DNA of 24,968 bases from a virus (IMGVR_UViG_3300032083_002719:1-24968), one strand, 5' to 3'; shown: positions 8,415 through 15,979, counted from the stretch's first letter. Made by a program: numbers and translations. The notes: generated by a model from the letters alone, not told the origin.

Positions 8415-10064
8415 TTATTCACCAGTCGGTGGAGTATCATCAGAATAAACTCTATCTAATTTCAAGTCAACTGGAATATTTGTTGGATCCGTATTAGCAG
8501 TAATTCCAGAAATAAATGCAGGTACATAATCTAAGTTTAAAAGTCTCACATCAAAATTAGTTCCAGAACTAAGAGAAAATGAATAAGTACTAGTTCTATG
8601 ATTCTCTGTACCGACTCCGACAATTTCTGTGCTAGTTCCTGTATCAAATACTCTAATTTCTGTTGCATTATCTGTCGGACCAACAACAGGTAATCCATTA
8701 ATGTTCACAGTAACAGCAGAAATAAATGCAACTGTTGAAATACCACCCCCAGTATCAACACTTGGAGTCAATTTAAAAGTAAATCCTTGATCTGGACCTC
8801 CAGTTCCTCCACCAGTAATATTAAATGTTACTGCAATACCAGTTCCACCACCATTAATATGAACTGCTGCATCATCAGTAGTATTGCCACCAAATCCAGT
8901 AAATCCATTACCAACAAAAGAATAAGTTCCTCCAGAAGTCACTTCAAATGCATGACCACCACCAGTTCCTCCACCAATAAATGAAGTATTGGAAATGTTA
9001 TTTGGTGTTCCTGCGGCAAATACATAAGTTCCACCAACTCCAGTTTCAACAGTGCAGTTATCTAATGTTCCAGAGTTAAGTGTGATTGCTTCACATGAAA
9101 TCCAAGTGGTATTTGAGATCTCAGTGTTAGAACTCATTCTAGTTTCACCCCATTCCTGAAAAGTGCAACCGTCCAAATCAACTAGTAATGGATCATTAGT
9201 TCCATCATTTGCATAAAAATATCCTTTATCATGACTATCTGCTGTGAAGAATGAGATATTGTTCAAAATACAAGTTGTTGCCCCACCTACAACATTAACT
9301 CCAGTAAATAATGAAGATGTGTTTACATTAGTAGGTGATAAAGGATTTTTGTCTGGAACTAGAATAGTTTTATTTGACTCTTCAAAATAAGTGTCTGTAG
9401 CTGCATCATCAACACCAATTGTTAGTTCACCTTGAAGAACACCACCAGTATCTGATGCAGCAAAGACTCCATACTGATTATTTACATTATCATTCTGTGT
9501 AGTTACTGTAGAAAATCCAGCAGCATTTCCAGACTCACCTCTTGAAATTGATAATCCAGTACCATAACGAATAGCATCAACTGCAAAGTTTCTACCTGCT
9601 GCAGCAGCAACTGTTACTAATTGTCCACCAAGACCTCCCACACTTCCTGCAGTAACAGAGGCTCCATTTGTTGCTGTTGGGGTTGCATTTGGATCTGCAA
9701 CAAAACATCTCCAACCTGTTGCTAAACTTACATCACTACCATCAGTATAATACACTTTATAATTAGTAGATCCACCATCACTCATAAAAACACCAAATCC
9801 ACCATTTGCTACAGTATCAACAACTGCTCGTCCAGTTGCATATAACCACACATAAACGTGATCACCAGTACCAAAAGTTATACCACCAGTATTATTATAA
9901 ACTTGTCGATTATTATTTGATACTCTTTTAGTATATGATTGAGTTCCTTGAATATAATAGTCAGTTTCAAATGCTGCAGCACCACCACCAATTGTTGCCC
10001 AATTACCTTCTCCTTCAGCAAGTACATAATTTGTTAAATTTACTCCCACTACAGGTGCTGCCAT
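8415..10064 (-). CDS. Virion structural protein, beta-helix-like (549 aa)
   Basis: Starts MAAPVVGVNLTNYVLAEGEG. Residues ~1-230 contain Trp/Gly-rich beta segments. The middle (~255-420) has short repeats with regularly spaced Asn/Ser/Thr and hydrophobics (CILNNISFFTADS, EISNTTWISCEAITLNSGTL, ISNTSFIGGG, GNGFTGFGGNTTDDAAVHIN), the pattern of a right-handed parallel beta-helix as in phage tailspikes or depolymerases. A C-terminal beta-domain follows. No catalytic residues can be assigned by eye. AGGAAG precedes the ATG as a ribosome site. I find no late motif directly upstream; it probably shares the transcript started before the 90-aa gene, and its ATG overlaps the stop of the 27-aa peptide gene (TAATG). 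Polysaccharide binding or degradation is possible but unproven. Confidence 0.7.
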   Translation of the reverse strand: MAAPVVGVNLTNYVLAEGEGNWATIGGGAAAFETDYYIQGTQSYTKRVSNNNRQVYNNTGGITFGTGDHVYVWLYATGRAVVDTVANGGFGVFMSDGGSTNYKVYYTDGSDVSLATGWRCFVADPNATPTATNGASVTAGSVGGLGGQLVTVAAAAGRNFAVDAIRYGTGLSISRGESGNAAGFSTVTTQNDNVNNQYGVFAASDTGGVLQGELTIGVDDAATDTYFEESNKTILVPDKNPLSPTNVNTSSLFTGVNVVGGATTCILNNISFFTADSHDKGYFYANDGTNDPLLVDLDGCTFQEWGETRMSSNTEISNTTWISCEAITLNSGTLDNCTVETGVGGTYVFAAGTPNNISNTSFIGGGTGGGHAFEVTSGGTYSFVGNGFTGFGGNTTDDAAVHINGGGTGIAVTFNITGGGTGGPDQGFTFKLTPSVDTGGGISTVAFISAVTVNINGLPVVGPTDNATEIRVFDTGTSTEIVGVGTENHRTSTYSFSLSSGTNFDVRLLNLDYVPAFISGITANTDPTNIPVDLKLDRVYSDDTPPTGE

Positions 10065-10147
10065 TATTTCTTCCTAACTACTTTCTTTTTTGAATTTTTC
10101 ACCTTATGTCCATTACTAGTTTTAACTGGATCAGGTCTGTGAGTCAT
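10064..10147 (-). CDS. Small highly basic peptide (27 aa), newly noticed
   Basis: The frame reads MTHRPDPVKTSNGHKVKNSK and ends KKVVRKK: 10 Lys/Arg and two His in 27 residues, with one Asp and no Glu, so strongly cationic. The start lies inside the 3' end of the upstream 90-aa gene (17-base overlap), and its TAA shares an A with the ATG of the 549-aa gene (TAATG). Exact overlaps on both sides suggest translational coupling. GGAAACAG upstream is a weak ribosome site. Function unknown; a nucleic-acid-binding peptide, or merely a coupling leader for the 549-aa gene, are both possible. It is short enough to be chance. Confidence 0.45.
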   Translation of the reverse strand: MTHRPDPVKTSNGHKVKNSKKKVVRKK

Positions 10148-10403
10148 CTACTGTTTCCGATGCTGCTTTTGCTTTAGTCTTAATAACAACATCACAATCG
10201 GAATTAAAATCTCCAATCTCACCAGAGTATTCAATATCTAAACAGACAGGCATAGAATCCTCCATATAAAGTTCTCCATTTCTTTCTTTAGGAGTTGCCC
10301 ATCCAAGTGCCTTCGTCAAATCAGGTTTGATTGTAATATGCAGATTTCCCTGAACATCATAAAAATGAGTCATATAACGTTGAATAACAGGATCAAATGT
10401 CAT
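10131..10403 (-). CDS. Conserved-looking small late protein, unknown function (90 aa)
   Basis: I choose the ATG at 10403 (MTFDPVIQRYMTHFYDVQGN). A longer frame begins five codons earlier at a TTG (10418), but the ATG lies 23 bases after a late motif, matching neighbouring genes. The protein has alternating hydrophobic stretches (LHITIKPDLTKALGW, PVCLDIEYSGEIG, CDVVIKTKAKA), suggesting a small beta-domain, with an acidic Ser/Thr tail. No signal peptide or membrane segment. Its place within the late structural block suggests a virion or assembly accessory; I do not recognise the family. Confidence 0.6.
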   Translation of the reverse strand: MTFDPVIQRYMTHFYDVQGNLHITIKPDLTKALGWATPKERNGELYMEDSMPVCLDIEYSGEIGDFNSDCDVVIKTKAKAASETVDDSQT

Positions 10404-10426
10404 CTTAATAAAAAACAATTCTCAAC

Positions 10427-10434
10427 TATTTATT
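10427..10434 (-). promoter_or_regulatory. Late-type promoter motif AATAAATA
   Basis: NATAAATA match on the minus strand between the 718-aa gene stop (10438) and the 90-aa gene ATG (10403). It probably drives the 90-aa, 27-aa and 549-aa genes together, since no other late motif lies between them. Confidence 0.6.
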
Positions 10435-10437
10435 ATA

Positions 10438-12594
10438 CTATAAAACATTCACATTAATCAAGTTTCCGTTTCCATCATAAGTAAACTCCTTACTCACATA
10501 AACACCAGTGCCAACAATAGCAGTAAGGACACCAACATTATCATAGTAGAATGTTTTTGTTCCTACATCAGAAGTCACAGTTGAAAGAGAACCTGCCTGA
10601 TAATACTGAAGTGTCTTATCAAGAGTGGTAACAAACTCTCCAGTAAATGCTGTTGCCGTTACAACACCAGAGAATGTTGCATTTCCATCAGCAGATAATG
10701 TTGTTGCTGTTCCAGGAAAACCAATCTCAATTCCAGATCTTGCAGTGATAAGACCAATAGCATCAACATTCGTTACATCCTCATAGGTCAATGTTCCTGC
10801 GATAGAAACATTTCCACTAAAGGTTGCATCAACACCAGTAATGTTAGTGACGTTAATTGATGGAGACCCTGTAAGGTTCTCTGCAACTGTAGCAATGCCT
10901 GCTACATCGGCATAAGAAGCAATACCAGCATTCGTAGCATAAGTGGCGATTCCTGCTACGTCAGCATAAGAAGCAATACCGGCATTAGTTGCATAAACAG
11001 CAGTATCAGCATTCACACCAGTTAGGTTTGAACCATCACCATAGAATGATGTTGCTGTCACAACACCAGTTACATTTACATCACCAACAACATCTAATGC
11101 AACTTGTGGATCTGCACTATTGATACCTACATTCGAATTTCTGTAGATGTTTGCACCTTGTTCATTCCATAAGGAAGAAGCAGCACCAGGACTGATGAAC
11201 TTAAACTTACCAGAAGTAGCATCATAAGATAAAACCTTACCATCAGAGATAGAAGATCTATCAATATCATCTAAGTAACGGAGATTAACTTCACCACCAC
11301 CACCAAGACTCATCAGCTGTTGCTGAATGCGATTGACGAAAGTTCTATAATGTGATGATAAATCTTCAAATGTTACAAACTTTTGGTCTAATGGGAGTAA
11401 TGGATCAGCATCTTCATTAACTGTAACTGGTTGTTCTTTAAGTTTTTCAATCTCTTTGAATGCTTTCTCAATCTCAAGTTGAAGACCAGTTGGATCAAAT
11501 TCTTCTGGTATCTCACGACCTTCTACTTCCGTAACTGATTTCTCTACGGCACGAATCGAAAGTTTAATATTAATAAGATTATCTCTGACCTTATCAATAT
11601 CATCAGAAAGGATTTCAATCTCTTCATCATAATATTTAATTTCAGGAAGTTCTGGTATCTCAGGTATCTGTGGGATTTTATTCTCTACATCCTTAATTGC
11701 CTCTTGTAATTCGGCAATTTCATTCTCATAATACCTAACCTCAGGAAGTTGTGGAATGTCTTTACGGACTTCTTCGACAAGTTCAGTGAGTTTATCTAAG
11801 TCATTATCATAGTATTTTATTTCAGGTATTTCTGGTATCTCAGGAATAGAATTTTTTACAGTTTCAATTCTATCCTGAAGATCTGTAAGTTCAGTATCAT
11901 AATACTTAACTTCTGGAAGTTCAGAAAGTTCTTTCTTCAGTTCAGCAACTCTCTCATAAAAAGTTTCTTTCGTTGCTGCAATGTCATTCTGAATTTCTGA
12001 AGGATCAAATGTTTCTGGTATTTCAAGTTTGGATAATTTATCCAAATCCTTCAGCATCTGATGCGTGACTTTCTTAATCTCTCTGAGACTTTCTCCATGC
12101 TGCTGGAAGATCTCAGAACCAGATACTTGAAGTTCGTCTACTCTCTCAGTAAGTTTCTCTACTTCATCATCATAATACTTGACTTCTGGAAGTTCTGAGA
12201 TGTATTCCCGAAGACTTTTTATTTTTTCATTAACAGGATTTAAATTATATTCATCTACACCAATCTTACTAGAAATCAGAACTTCTAATTTTGCAAGTTC
12301 TTCATCATAATACTTTGGTTCTTTAATTGTAGAAGCAACTTCTTCTAGTCTTTCACGAAGAACTTCAATAGGATCTTTTAATTTTTCTACATCAACAGGA
12401 TCTTCTTTAATCTTAACTGCAGGTTTAGGATCTAATAAATCTTTCGGTGATGTAAGTCTCCTATTCTTCTTTTCTTCTGAAAGTTTTTTCTTCTCTATTT
12501 CTACAGCACGAAGTTTCCTCTGCTCTTCTTGTTGCAGACGAAACTCTTTTAATTCTAATGGAGATAATAATTTCTTCTTCAAAATACCCGACAC
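10438..12594 (-). CDS. Coiled-coil virion protein with fibre-like C-terminus (718 aa)
   Basis: Residues ~1-60 are highly charged (Lys/Glu/Arg/Gln-rich helix). From ~90 to ~345 there are six repeats of a (P)E(I/V)KYYD.E...L unit separated by predicted coiled-coil stretches and Pro-Glu-Ile-Pro hinges: KEPKYYDEELAKL, LPEVKYYDDEVEKL, LPEVKYYDTELTDL, IPEIKYYDNDLDKL, LPEVRYYENEIAEL, LPEIKYYDEEIEIL. After a Gly-rich link (~430) comes an NVGIN(S)xDPQVALDV / SFYGDGSNLTGV beta module, then an internal repeat of YATNAGIASYADVAGIAT, then a short C-terminal beta-domain. This looks like an elongated fibre or whisker: coiled-coil stalk plus beta-rich tip. The start is a GTG only 9 bases after a late motif; a TTG four codons on (12582) would give a more usual leader. 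It is divergent from the plus-strand exported-protein genes. Confidence 0.75.
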   Translation of the reverse strand: MSGILKKKLLSPLELKEFRLQQEEQRKLRAVEIEKKKLSEEKKNRRLTSPKDLLDPKPAVKIKEDPVDVEKLKDPIEVLRERLEEVASTIKEPKYYDEELAKLEVLISSKIGVDEYNLNPVNEKIKSLREYISELPEVKYYDDEVEKLTERVDELQVSGSEIFQQHGESLREIKKVTHQMLKDLDKLSKLEIPETFDPSEIQNDIAATKETFYERVAELKKELSELPEVKYYDTELTDLQDRIETVKNSIPEIPEIPEIKYYDNDLDKLTELVEEVRKDIPQLPEVRYYENEIAELQEAIKDVENKIPQIPEIPELPEIKYYDEEIEILSDDIDKVRDNLINIKLSIRAVEKSVTEVEGREIPEEFDPTGLQLEIEKAFKEIEKLKEQPVTVNEDADPLLPLDQKFVTFEDLSSHYRTFVNRIQQQLMSLGGGGEVNLRYLDDIDRSSISDGKVLSYDATSGKFKFISPGAASSLWNEQGANIYRNSNVGINSADPQVALDVVGDVNVTGVVTATSFYGDGSNLTGVNADTAVYATNAGIASYADVAGIATYATNAGIASYADVAGIATVAENLTGSPSINVTNITGVDATFSGNVSIAGTLTYEDVTNVDAIGLITARSGIEIGFPGTATTLSADGNATFSGVVTATAFTGEFVTTLDKTLQYYQAGSLSTVTSDVGTKTFYYDNVGVLTAIVGTGVYVSKEFTYDGNGNLINVNVL

Positions 12595-12603
12595 ACTTTT
12601 AGG

Positions 12604-12611
12604 TATTTATT
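12604..12611 (-). promoter_or_regulatory. Late-type promoter motif AATAAATA in divergent region
   Basis: NATAAATA match on the minus strand, 9 bases before the GTG used for the 718-aa gene. Transcription would start almost at the GTG, so either the message is nearly leaderless or translation starts slightly further in. Confidence 0.55.
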
Positions 12612-12622
12612 TTATTAGAAAT

Positions 12623-12630
12623 ACTAAATA
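12623..12630 (+). promoter_or_regulatory. Possible late-type promoter for the plus-strand cassette (ACTAAATA)
   Basis: ACTAAATA differs by one base from the late octamer core ATAAATA. It lies 27 bases before the ATG of the first plus-strand gene, back to back with the minus-strand late motif at 12604-12611. No sigma-70-like promoter is visible in this 63-bp divergent gap. Confidence 0.35.
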
Positions 12631-12657
12631 AAGCAGTGCCCCGTAAATCAGAAAAAA

Positions 12658-13158
12658 ATGAAAAAAGCATTGCTCGCTTTTGGAATGGTTTTGATAAGTG
12701 CAACCTCAGCATCAGCAGGTGGACTTACATCTAGATTATCTTCGAGTGTTCAATTAACCGTTGATGGTCCTGTAACATCATCAACACGTCTAGGTTCTTC
12801 TTATTCAGTATCTGGAAGTAACATTTCAGTAACTACACTAGGAGGTCTTACTGGATCTTCTGCAACTGCACCTGCCACTATAAGCTCTGGAACTTATGGT
12901 ATTGCAACTGATGGTCAAGCATTTAGTTTCGCAGAATCTCAGTTAGTTGGTGATACAGTAATCACTAATGATAGTCTCGGATCTAATGGTAGATTTGATA
13001 GTCCAACCCTTTATTCTAATAATACTATTCAAGCGGGTGGTACTGCAGGATCTCTTGCCGGTACTATCGATACCACTGGAACAGTTAGTTTAACTGCTGG
13101 TGGTCCCGGAACAAGTGCTATTGGACAATTCGTAAGTGAAATCACCATTTTTGAGTAA
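12658..13158 (+). CDS. Exported protein of unknown function, paralogue of the next gene (166 aa)
   Basis: A clear signal peptide, MKKALLAFGMVLISATSASA with cleavage after ASA, is followed by a Ser/Thr/Gly-rich mature domain of ~145 residues predicted to be beta-rich. The mature part opens GGLTSRLSSSVQ, contains YSVSGSNIS and DGQAFSFAES. The same order of motifs occurs in the next protein (GSLTSRTETKQ, YSVTGTNVE, GKAFQFTETY), so the two look like tandem duplicates. No Cys, no catalytic motif. An export signal on a phage protein implies action in the host periplasm or envelope, or delivery outside the cell. Five bases separate it from the next gene. Confidence 0.7.
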   Translation: MKKALLAFGMVLISATSASAGGLTSRLSSSVQLTVDGPVTSSTRLGSSYSVSGSNISVTTLGGLTGSSATAPATISSGTYGIATDGQAFSFAESQLVGDTVITNDSLGSNGRFDSPTLYSNNTIQAGGTAGSLAGTIDTTGTVSLTAGGPGTSAIGQFVSEITIFE

Positions 13159-13163
13159 GAATT

Positions 13164-13613
13164 ATGAATCGTTTACAAGAAGCAATTAGTATAGGATTGA
13201 TTCTTGGTGTGGTGCATGGAACACTTCAACCTTCTTGGAGTGTTCCTGTTGTACCTAACTTTAGTCAAGGATCATTAACCAGCAGAACAGAAACAAAACA
13301 AACTATTACAGAAACCATCAATTCGATGGACTACAACACAGGTTATCAGTATTCAGTAACTGGAACTAATGTAGAAACAACTGATGGGAAAATCAATCTT
13401 CCCCAAGTAGTAACCACCAATACTATTGATGGAGTGACTTCAACATTCACTGGATTACAAACAGGTTCTCAAAATTGGAAGCAAACAAACCCAGGAAAGG
13501 CATTCCAATTTACAGAAACTTATCAGGGACCAGGATTAAGTAATCAAACAATAATACAAAGAGTAACAGAAATAGAAAGCGCAACTGACACGACCTCAAT
13601 TTTTAGTCAATAA
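13164..13613 (+). CDS. Exported protein of unknown function, second tandem copy (149 aa)
   Basis: The N-terminus MNRLQEAISIGLILGVVHGT followed by LQPSWS fits a signal peptide or membrane anchor. The mature domain carries GSLTSRTETKQTITETINSM, YQYSVTGTNVETTDG and PGKAFQFTETYQGPG, aligning in order with the motifs of the preceding protein. Threonine-rich and beta-like, with no Cys and no enzyme motif. It sits between two other exported-protein genes on the same strand (gaps of 5 and 22 bases), so all three are probably one transcript. Confidence 0.7.
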   Translation: MNRLQEAISIGLILGVVHGTLQPSWSVPVVPNFSQGSLTSRTETKQTITETINSMDYNTGYQYSVTGTNVETTDGKINLPQVVTTNTIDGVTSTFTGLQTGSQNWKQTNPGKAFQFTETYQGPGLSNQTIIQRVTEIESATDTTSIFSQ

Positions 13614-13635
13614 ATTTAATAATTCTGATAAAATT

Positions 13636-14313
13636 ATGATGATCCCAAAACTATTTCGAAGAAATAATGCCTCTAAAAGTATTCTCACAATAACATTATT
13701 ATTTGCAAATCCATCTTATGCTGAAACTGTTGGTGGTGTGTCTGCTACTGCTAATCCTGTTGCTAACTCCTCAGGCAGTGTTACAAACCAAGCTATACAA
13801 GTCCTTCAGGGACCTTACATTACAAACACCTACGGTGGAGGTATACAGTGTCAAGGTCCCACTCTCAACTTTACACCCTATGTAACAGGTGCTGTATCTG
13901 CTGCTAAACCATACGAACCATTTTTTAATGATCCTGTGTATGATGTTAGTGATTTAGATGGAGATGGAAGGATTGATAATCCAGGAGATATAATTTTTGA
14001 AAAGAGAACTAGAACAGGACAAAAAGATAATTATAATTTATCTGTAGGTTTCTCTGCTACATGGTCTAGACCACTGGACCGAAAGTTACAGGACCAGTGT
14101 AAGGAAGCAGCATCAACACAGATTGCTTTACAGAGACAACTGACTGCCAATAAGAGATTAGATTTTGAACTTGCTAGATTGAAGACTTGTGGAAATCTAA
14201 TGAAGGAAGGGATCTTATTCACTCCCGGCACAGAGATGTCAAAGTTATGTGCTGATGTGACAGTAATGAATAAGAATGCTATTGCTCCACACCGTCATTC
14301 TATTCCTCAATAA
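13636..14313 (+). CDS. Exported protein of unknown function (225 aa)
   Basis: The N-terminus has a basic stretch (KLFRRNNASK), a hydrophobic core (SILTITLLFA) and a cleavage-like NPSYA-E, giving a signal peptide of ~29 residues; starts at 13636 or the adjacent ATG at 13639 are equivalent. The mature part includes a DLDGDGRIDNPGD segment (residues ~98-110), whose D-x-D-G-D-G-x-I-D order resembles an EF-hand or dockerin-type calcium loop. Next comes YNLSVGFSATWSRPLD, beta-like, then a C-terminal helical region with Cys (QDQCKEAAS, LKTCGNLMK, SKLCADV). Third member of the plus-strand exported cassette. Convergent with the next minus-strand gene with only four bases between stops. Role unknown; calcium binding is inferred from the loop only. 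Confidence 0.65.
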   Translation: MMIPKLFRRNNASKSILTITLLFANPSYAETVGGVSATANPVANSSGSVTNQAIQVLQGPYITNTYGGGIQCQGPTLNFTPYVTGAVSAAKPYEPFFNDPVYDVSDLDGDGRIDNPGDIIFEKRTRTGQKDNYNLSVGFSATWSRPLDRKLQDQCKEAASTQIALQRQLTANKRLDFELARLKTCGNLMKEGILFTPGTEMSKLCADVTVMNKNAIAPHRHSIPQ

Positions 14314-14317
14314 TGGT

Positions 14318-15028
14318 TTATTTTCTTAAGTCTCTTTGTAACTGTCGTCTCTCACTTACAGAGAGCACCACTTCCTTGACACCTACTTTATCTTTTGCTT
14401 TCTGAACTACTTTCTTTACAGCAGGTCTGATAATCTTCAGTAGTAACTCTGCTAATGGTTTACCAAAGACTGCTGCTGTTGCTGCTGCCATAGCAATCGT
14501 AACTGTTGTTGTCACTTCGTTTGCTGATGGTAAATACTTCTCTACAAATGTAGGTTCTTCTATTATCTCAACGGTTTCTTCATTATTTTTCTTTTCACAT
14601 CTTTTAAATTGCTCATTATATTCCTCATCTATTTCACAAGAAGGAATAGTAATTTCTGGTGTTTTTGGTATAGAAACTTGAGGAGTCTGAGGTATTTTAG
14701 TATTACCTTCAAGATCTAACTTTGGTGCTATTGCTTCTGGTGGTCCAGTTAATTTTACATCTTCTTCCGGATCATAGTCAATTGGATTGAAAGAAGGAAC
14801 TTGACCATCACAAAAAACAACATTTCCATTTGGATCATCTTTAACTAATCCCGGACCATTAAGATTTGCTTCTACACATCCAGGAACATCGACTATCGGT
14901 GTTCCAATAGTTAAAGTAACTGGTGGGGAGTTTGGTAATGATATAGGTGGACCAGTAAAAATACTTTTTATGGGAGGAATACCAGTTGCGGATATTTCTT
15001 CAATCCTTACATCATTAATTTGTGGCAT
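14318..15028 (-). CDS. Proline-rich membrane-anchored protein, unknown function (236 aa)
   Basis: The N-terminal ~150 residues are rich in Pro, Ile and acidic residues (FTGPPISLPNSPPVTLTIGT, IPQTPQVSIPKTPEITIPSC) and look extended. Around 172-200 lies a hydrophobic stretch (VTIAMAAATAAVFGKPLAEL), a likely membrane segment, followed by a strongly basic amphipathic tail (KIIRPAVKKVVQKAKDKVG). No signal peptide at the N-terminus. Its ATG overlaps the stop of the 36-aa membrane protein (TAATG). The Pro-rich arm plus membrane anchor suggests a structural or membrane-tethered role during infection; no family recognised. Confidence 0.65.
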   Translation of the reverse strand: MPQINDVRIEEISATGIPPIKSIFTGPPISLPNSPPVTLTIGTPIVDVPGCVEANLNGPGLVKDDPNGNVVFCDGQVPSFNPIDYDPEEDVKLTGPPEAIAPKLDLEGNTKIPQTPQVSIPKTPEITIPSCEIDEEYNEQFKRCEKKNNEETVEIIEEPTFVEKYLPSANEVTTTVTIAMAAATAAVFGKPLAELLLKIIRPAVKKVVQKAKDKVGVKEVVLSVSERRQLQRDLRK

Positions 15029-15138
15029 TAGTCTTTAAAGATATTTGAAACTGCTGTAAAAAGATGAAAGAAAATTACATACAGAAAAAATTTATCCTGA
15101 TTATCTCTTTTCTTTTTTGCTGGGACTGATCTAGCCAT
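15028..15138 (-). CDS. Small membrane protein (36 aa), newly noticed
   Basis: Reads MARSVPAKKKRDNQDKFFLY then VIFFHLFTAVSNIFKD: a basic N-terminal 15 residues and one hydrophobic aromatic segment (17-33), so a single-pass peptide with a cytoplasmic basic end. Its TAA overlaps the ATG of the 236-aa gene. GTTAAATA about 25 bases upstream is a degenerate late-like motif. Function unknown. Confidence 0.55.
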   Translation of the reverse strand: MARSVPAKKKRDNQDKFFLYVIFFHLFTAVSNIFKD

Positions 15139-15187
15139 TTTTTAAATACCAAAACATCTTTACTATTTAACACTTCTCACACTTTTT

Positions 15188-15430
15188 TCAGAAAGGCAGT
15201 ACACCACCAGTTTGTGCGGGTAGTTCAGGAACCTCTGGCATCTCTGGGAGTGCTTCATTAATAATACCAGGTAATGCTTCCGAAATTGACCTTGTAATCT
15301 GGTCGATTGCTTGTTCCTTTGCCTGTTCAATCATTGCATCCTTATTCATATAAAGGTATGTTCCTGCACCAATTATTGAAAGTGATACTAGTCCTGAAAG
15401 TAATGCAATTCCGTTAACTAATTTTTGCAT
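15188..15430 (-). CDS. Small single-pass membrane protein (80 aa)
   Basis: MQKLVNGIALLSGLVSLSII starts a hydrophobic segment that runs to about residue 26 (GAGTYLYM), an uncleaved anchor. An amphipathic helix follows (KDAMIEQAKEQAIDQITRSI) and then a Pro/Glu tail (EALPEMPEVPELPAQTGG). AAGGTAAG precedes the ATG. It lies just after the 28-aa membrane peptide and before the 36-aa one, making three tiny membrane proteins in succession. Function unknown. Confidence 0.6.
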   Translation of the reverse strand: MQKLVNGIALLSGLVSLSIIGAGTYLYMNKDAMIEQAKEQAIDQITRSISEALPGIINEALPEMPEVPELPAQTGGVLPF

Positions 15431-15431
15431 T

Positions 15432-15518
15432 TTAGTTCTTACCTTTTTTTATAGGCCATGTAATATGTAGGGTGTATGTCAGTAAAGTTATAAATCCAAA
15501 TACAAATAAAGTACTCAT
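15432..15518 (-). CDS. Tiny membrane peptide (28 aa), newly noticed
   Basis: Reads MSTLFVFGFITLLTYTLHIT then WPIKKGKN: one hydrophobic segment plus a basic C-terminus. Its ATG overlaps the stop of the nuclease gene (TGATG) and its TAA is one base before the next gene's ATG, so it is plausibly translated by coupling. Function unknown. Confidence 0.5.
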   Translation of the reverse strand: MSTLFVFGFITLLTYTLHITWPIKKGKN

Positions 15519-15979
15519 CACTCTATCAAAGTTCCGTGCGCTCTTCTTATCTCTCTCAATAATTCCAGGTTCATGTCTTTTGTTCCGCCTGCATAGGGTA
15601 ACGCATAACCCTCGTTAATCATTTGTTCATTGAGTGACACTGACTCGTCCCCAATGTATAACCAACCAAGAAGACGACCATATTTGCCGACGCCACCAAC
15701 AAGTTCAGTCCTAACAGACAACTCATCGTCACCAGCAATAGTACTTTCCAATTTCTCTTTGAGCCAGTTGGTTGCGTCGATTCCAAGTGCCTTCTCCTCT
15801 AAGTTCTTCGTTCTCTTTTCCGGTGTATCAACTCCCGCTATCCTTACTCGTTCCTTTTTATATAAGTCAAATCCTAAATCTAAAATAAAATCCGCCGTGT
15901 CGCCATCAATTATTTTCACAACCTCTACAACTCTAAAGTTGTAACAACTCTTTCTACTTGGCGGTTTCATGGCACCCAT
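15518..15979 (-). CDS. Thermonuclease-like (SNase family) nuclease (153 aa)
   Basis: Staphylococcal-nuclease fold: VKIIDGDTADF (22-31) gives the first calcium-binding Asp pair. RIAGVDTPE (47-55) supplies the catalytic Arg, second Asp-Thr and general-base Glu. KYGRLLGWLY (99-108) supplies the second catalytic Arg. SLNEQMINEGYALPY (115-129) is the usual family C-terminal helix. The core is full length with no signal peptide, so it probably acts inside the cell, for example on host DNA or RNA for nucleotide recycling; that role is inferred. Two starts exist, 15979 and 15970. The 15979 ATG overlaps the -10 box of a perfect sigma-70 promoter and could only be used on read-through transcripts; 15970 would be almost leaderless from that promoter. 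Confidence 0.85.
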   Translation of the reverse strand: MGAMKPPSRKSCYNFRVVEVVKIIDGDTADFILDLGFDLYKKERVRIAGVDTPEKRTKNLEEKALGIDATNWLKEKLESTIAGDDELSVRTELVGGVGKYGRLLGWLYIGDESVSLNEQMINEGYALPYAGGTKDMNLELLREIRRAHGTLIE

